Below the pieces are notes generated by a model that was not told the DNA's origin, did no database searches, and saw only the letters and a list, made by a program, of their open reading frames with translations. 64,000 nucleotides of DNA from Gymnorhina tibicen (Eukaryota > Chordata > Aves > Passeriformes > Artamidae): assembly GCA_013399875.1 (NCBI GenBank), contig VXAZ01001836.1:992001-1056000 (forward strand). Reading direction: 5' to 3'. Below, one piece after another: positions 63,911-64,000 of this stretch. Every line of letters starts with the position of its first letter. Position 1 is the first letter of the stretch. A program made the position numbers and the translations under genes.

Positions 63911-64000
63911 CATTACATTCTTGCTCCTCTGTGCTTTCCATGTGACACAGTATCCTTCCTATCCAGTAAATAAAAATGTGATGGACTTATAGCAGGACTG

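Larger units (their letters stand above)
63053..64000 (+). other. RASGRP3: RASGRP3 intron 8 (runs off the window)
   Basis: The intron starts GTAAGT. It contains the CpG-rich solo LTR at 63438-63904. The next RASGRP3 exon is not reached. Confidence 0.92.

Noticed and set aside
1..64000. tRNA, rRNA, CRISPR, operon or bacterial-type defence systems
   Set aside because: I saw none. The intron-exon layout, CR1 copies and LTRs show vertebrate nuclear DNA, and no novel multi-gene system is supported.

Overview
The window is a piece of a bird nuclear genome, most likely a passerine or other neoavian. The evidence is large genes split by long introns, CR1 retroposon tails ending in the avian ATTCTGTG-type 8-bp repeat, two endogenous-retrovirus solo LTRs, AT-rich non-coding DNA, and two vertebrate genes recognised from their translated exons. 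There is no bacterial-style gene packing. Gene names come from protein recognition alone; no search was run.

Layout: positions 1-11760 hold the 3' end of LTBP1 (latent TGF-beta binding protein 1) on the + strand. This comprises its last three coding exons (5884-6006, 9320-9469, 10718-10887), the introns around them, and a 3'UTR ending near 11760. About 43 kb follow (11761-55247) without any coding exon I can support. That stretch holds CR1 remnants, simple repeats, a pentanucleotide array grown from a CR1 tail, and a 659-bp solo LTR with 5-bp target duplications (46963-47621). Positions 55248 to beyond 63052 hold the 5' coding half of RASGRP3 (Ras guanyl-releasing protein 3), also + strand. 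Eight coding exons give 364 codons covering the REM domain and most of the CDC25/RasGEF domain. The EF-hand and C1 exons lie to the right of the window. A 467-bp solo LTR with 6-bp target duplications (63438-63904) sits in the last intron, antisense to the gene.

The order LTBP1 then RASGRP3, both in the same orientation, matches the vertebrate arrangement I know from human 2p22. The two genes are not known to work as a unit. LTBP1 is a secreted matrix protein that stores latent TGF-beta, and RASGRP3 is an intracellular diacylglycerol- and calcium-linked activator of Ras and Rap. All exon phases fit and no coding exon is broken.

I found no undescribed biological system. The points most worth checking are the two solo LTRs, a candidate in-frame extension of RASGRP3 exon 2 of about three residues, two short upstream ORFs before the RASGRP3 start, and the microsatellite that grew from a CR1 tail.
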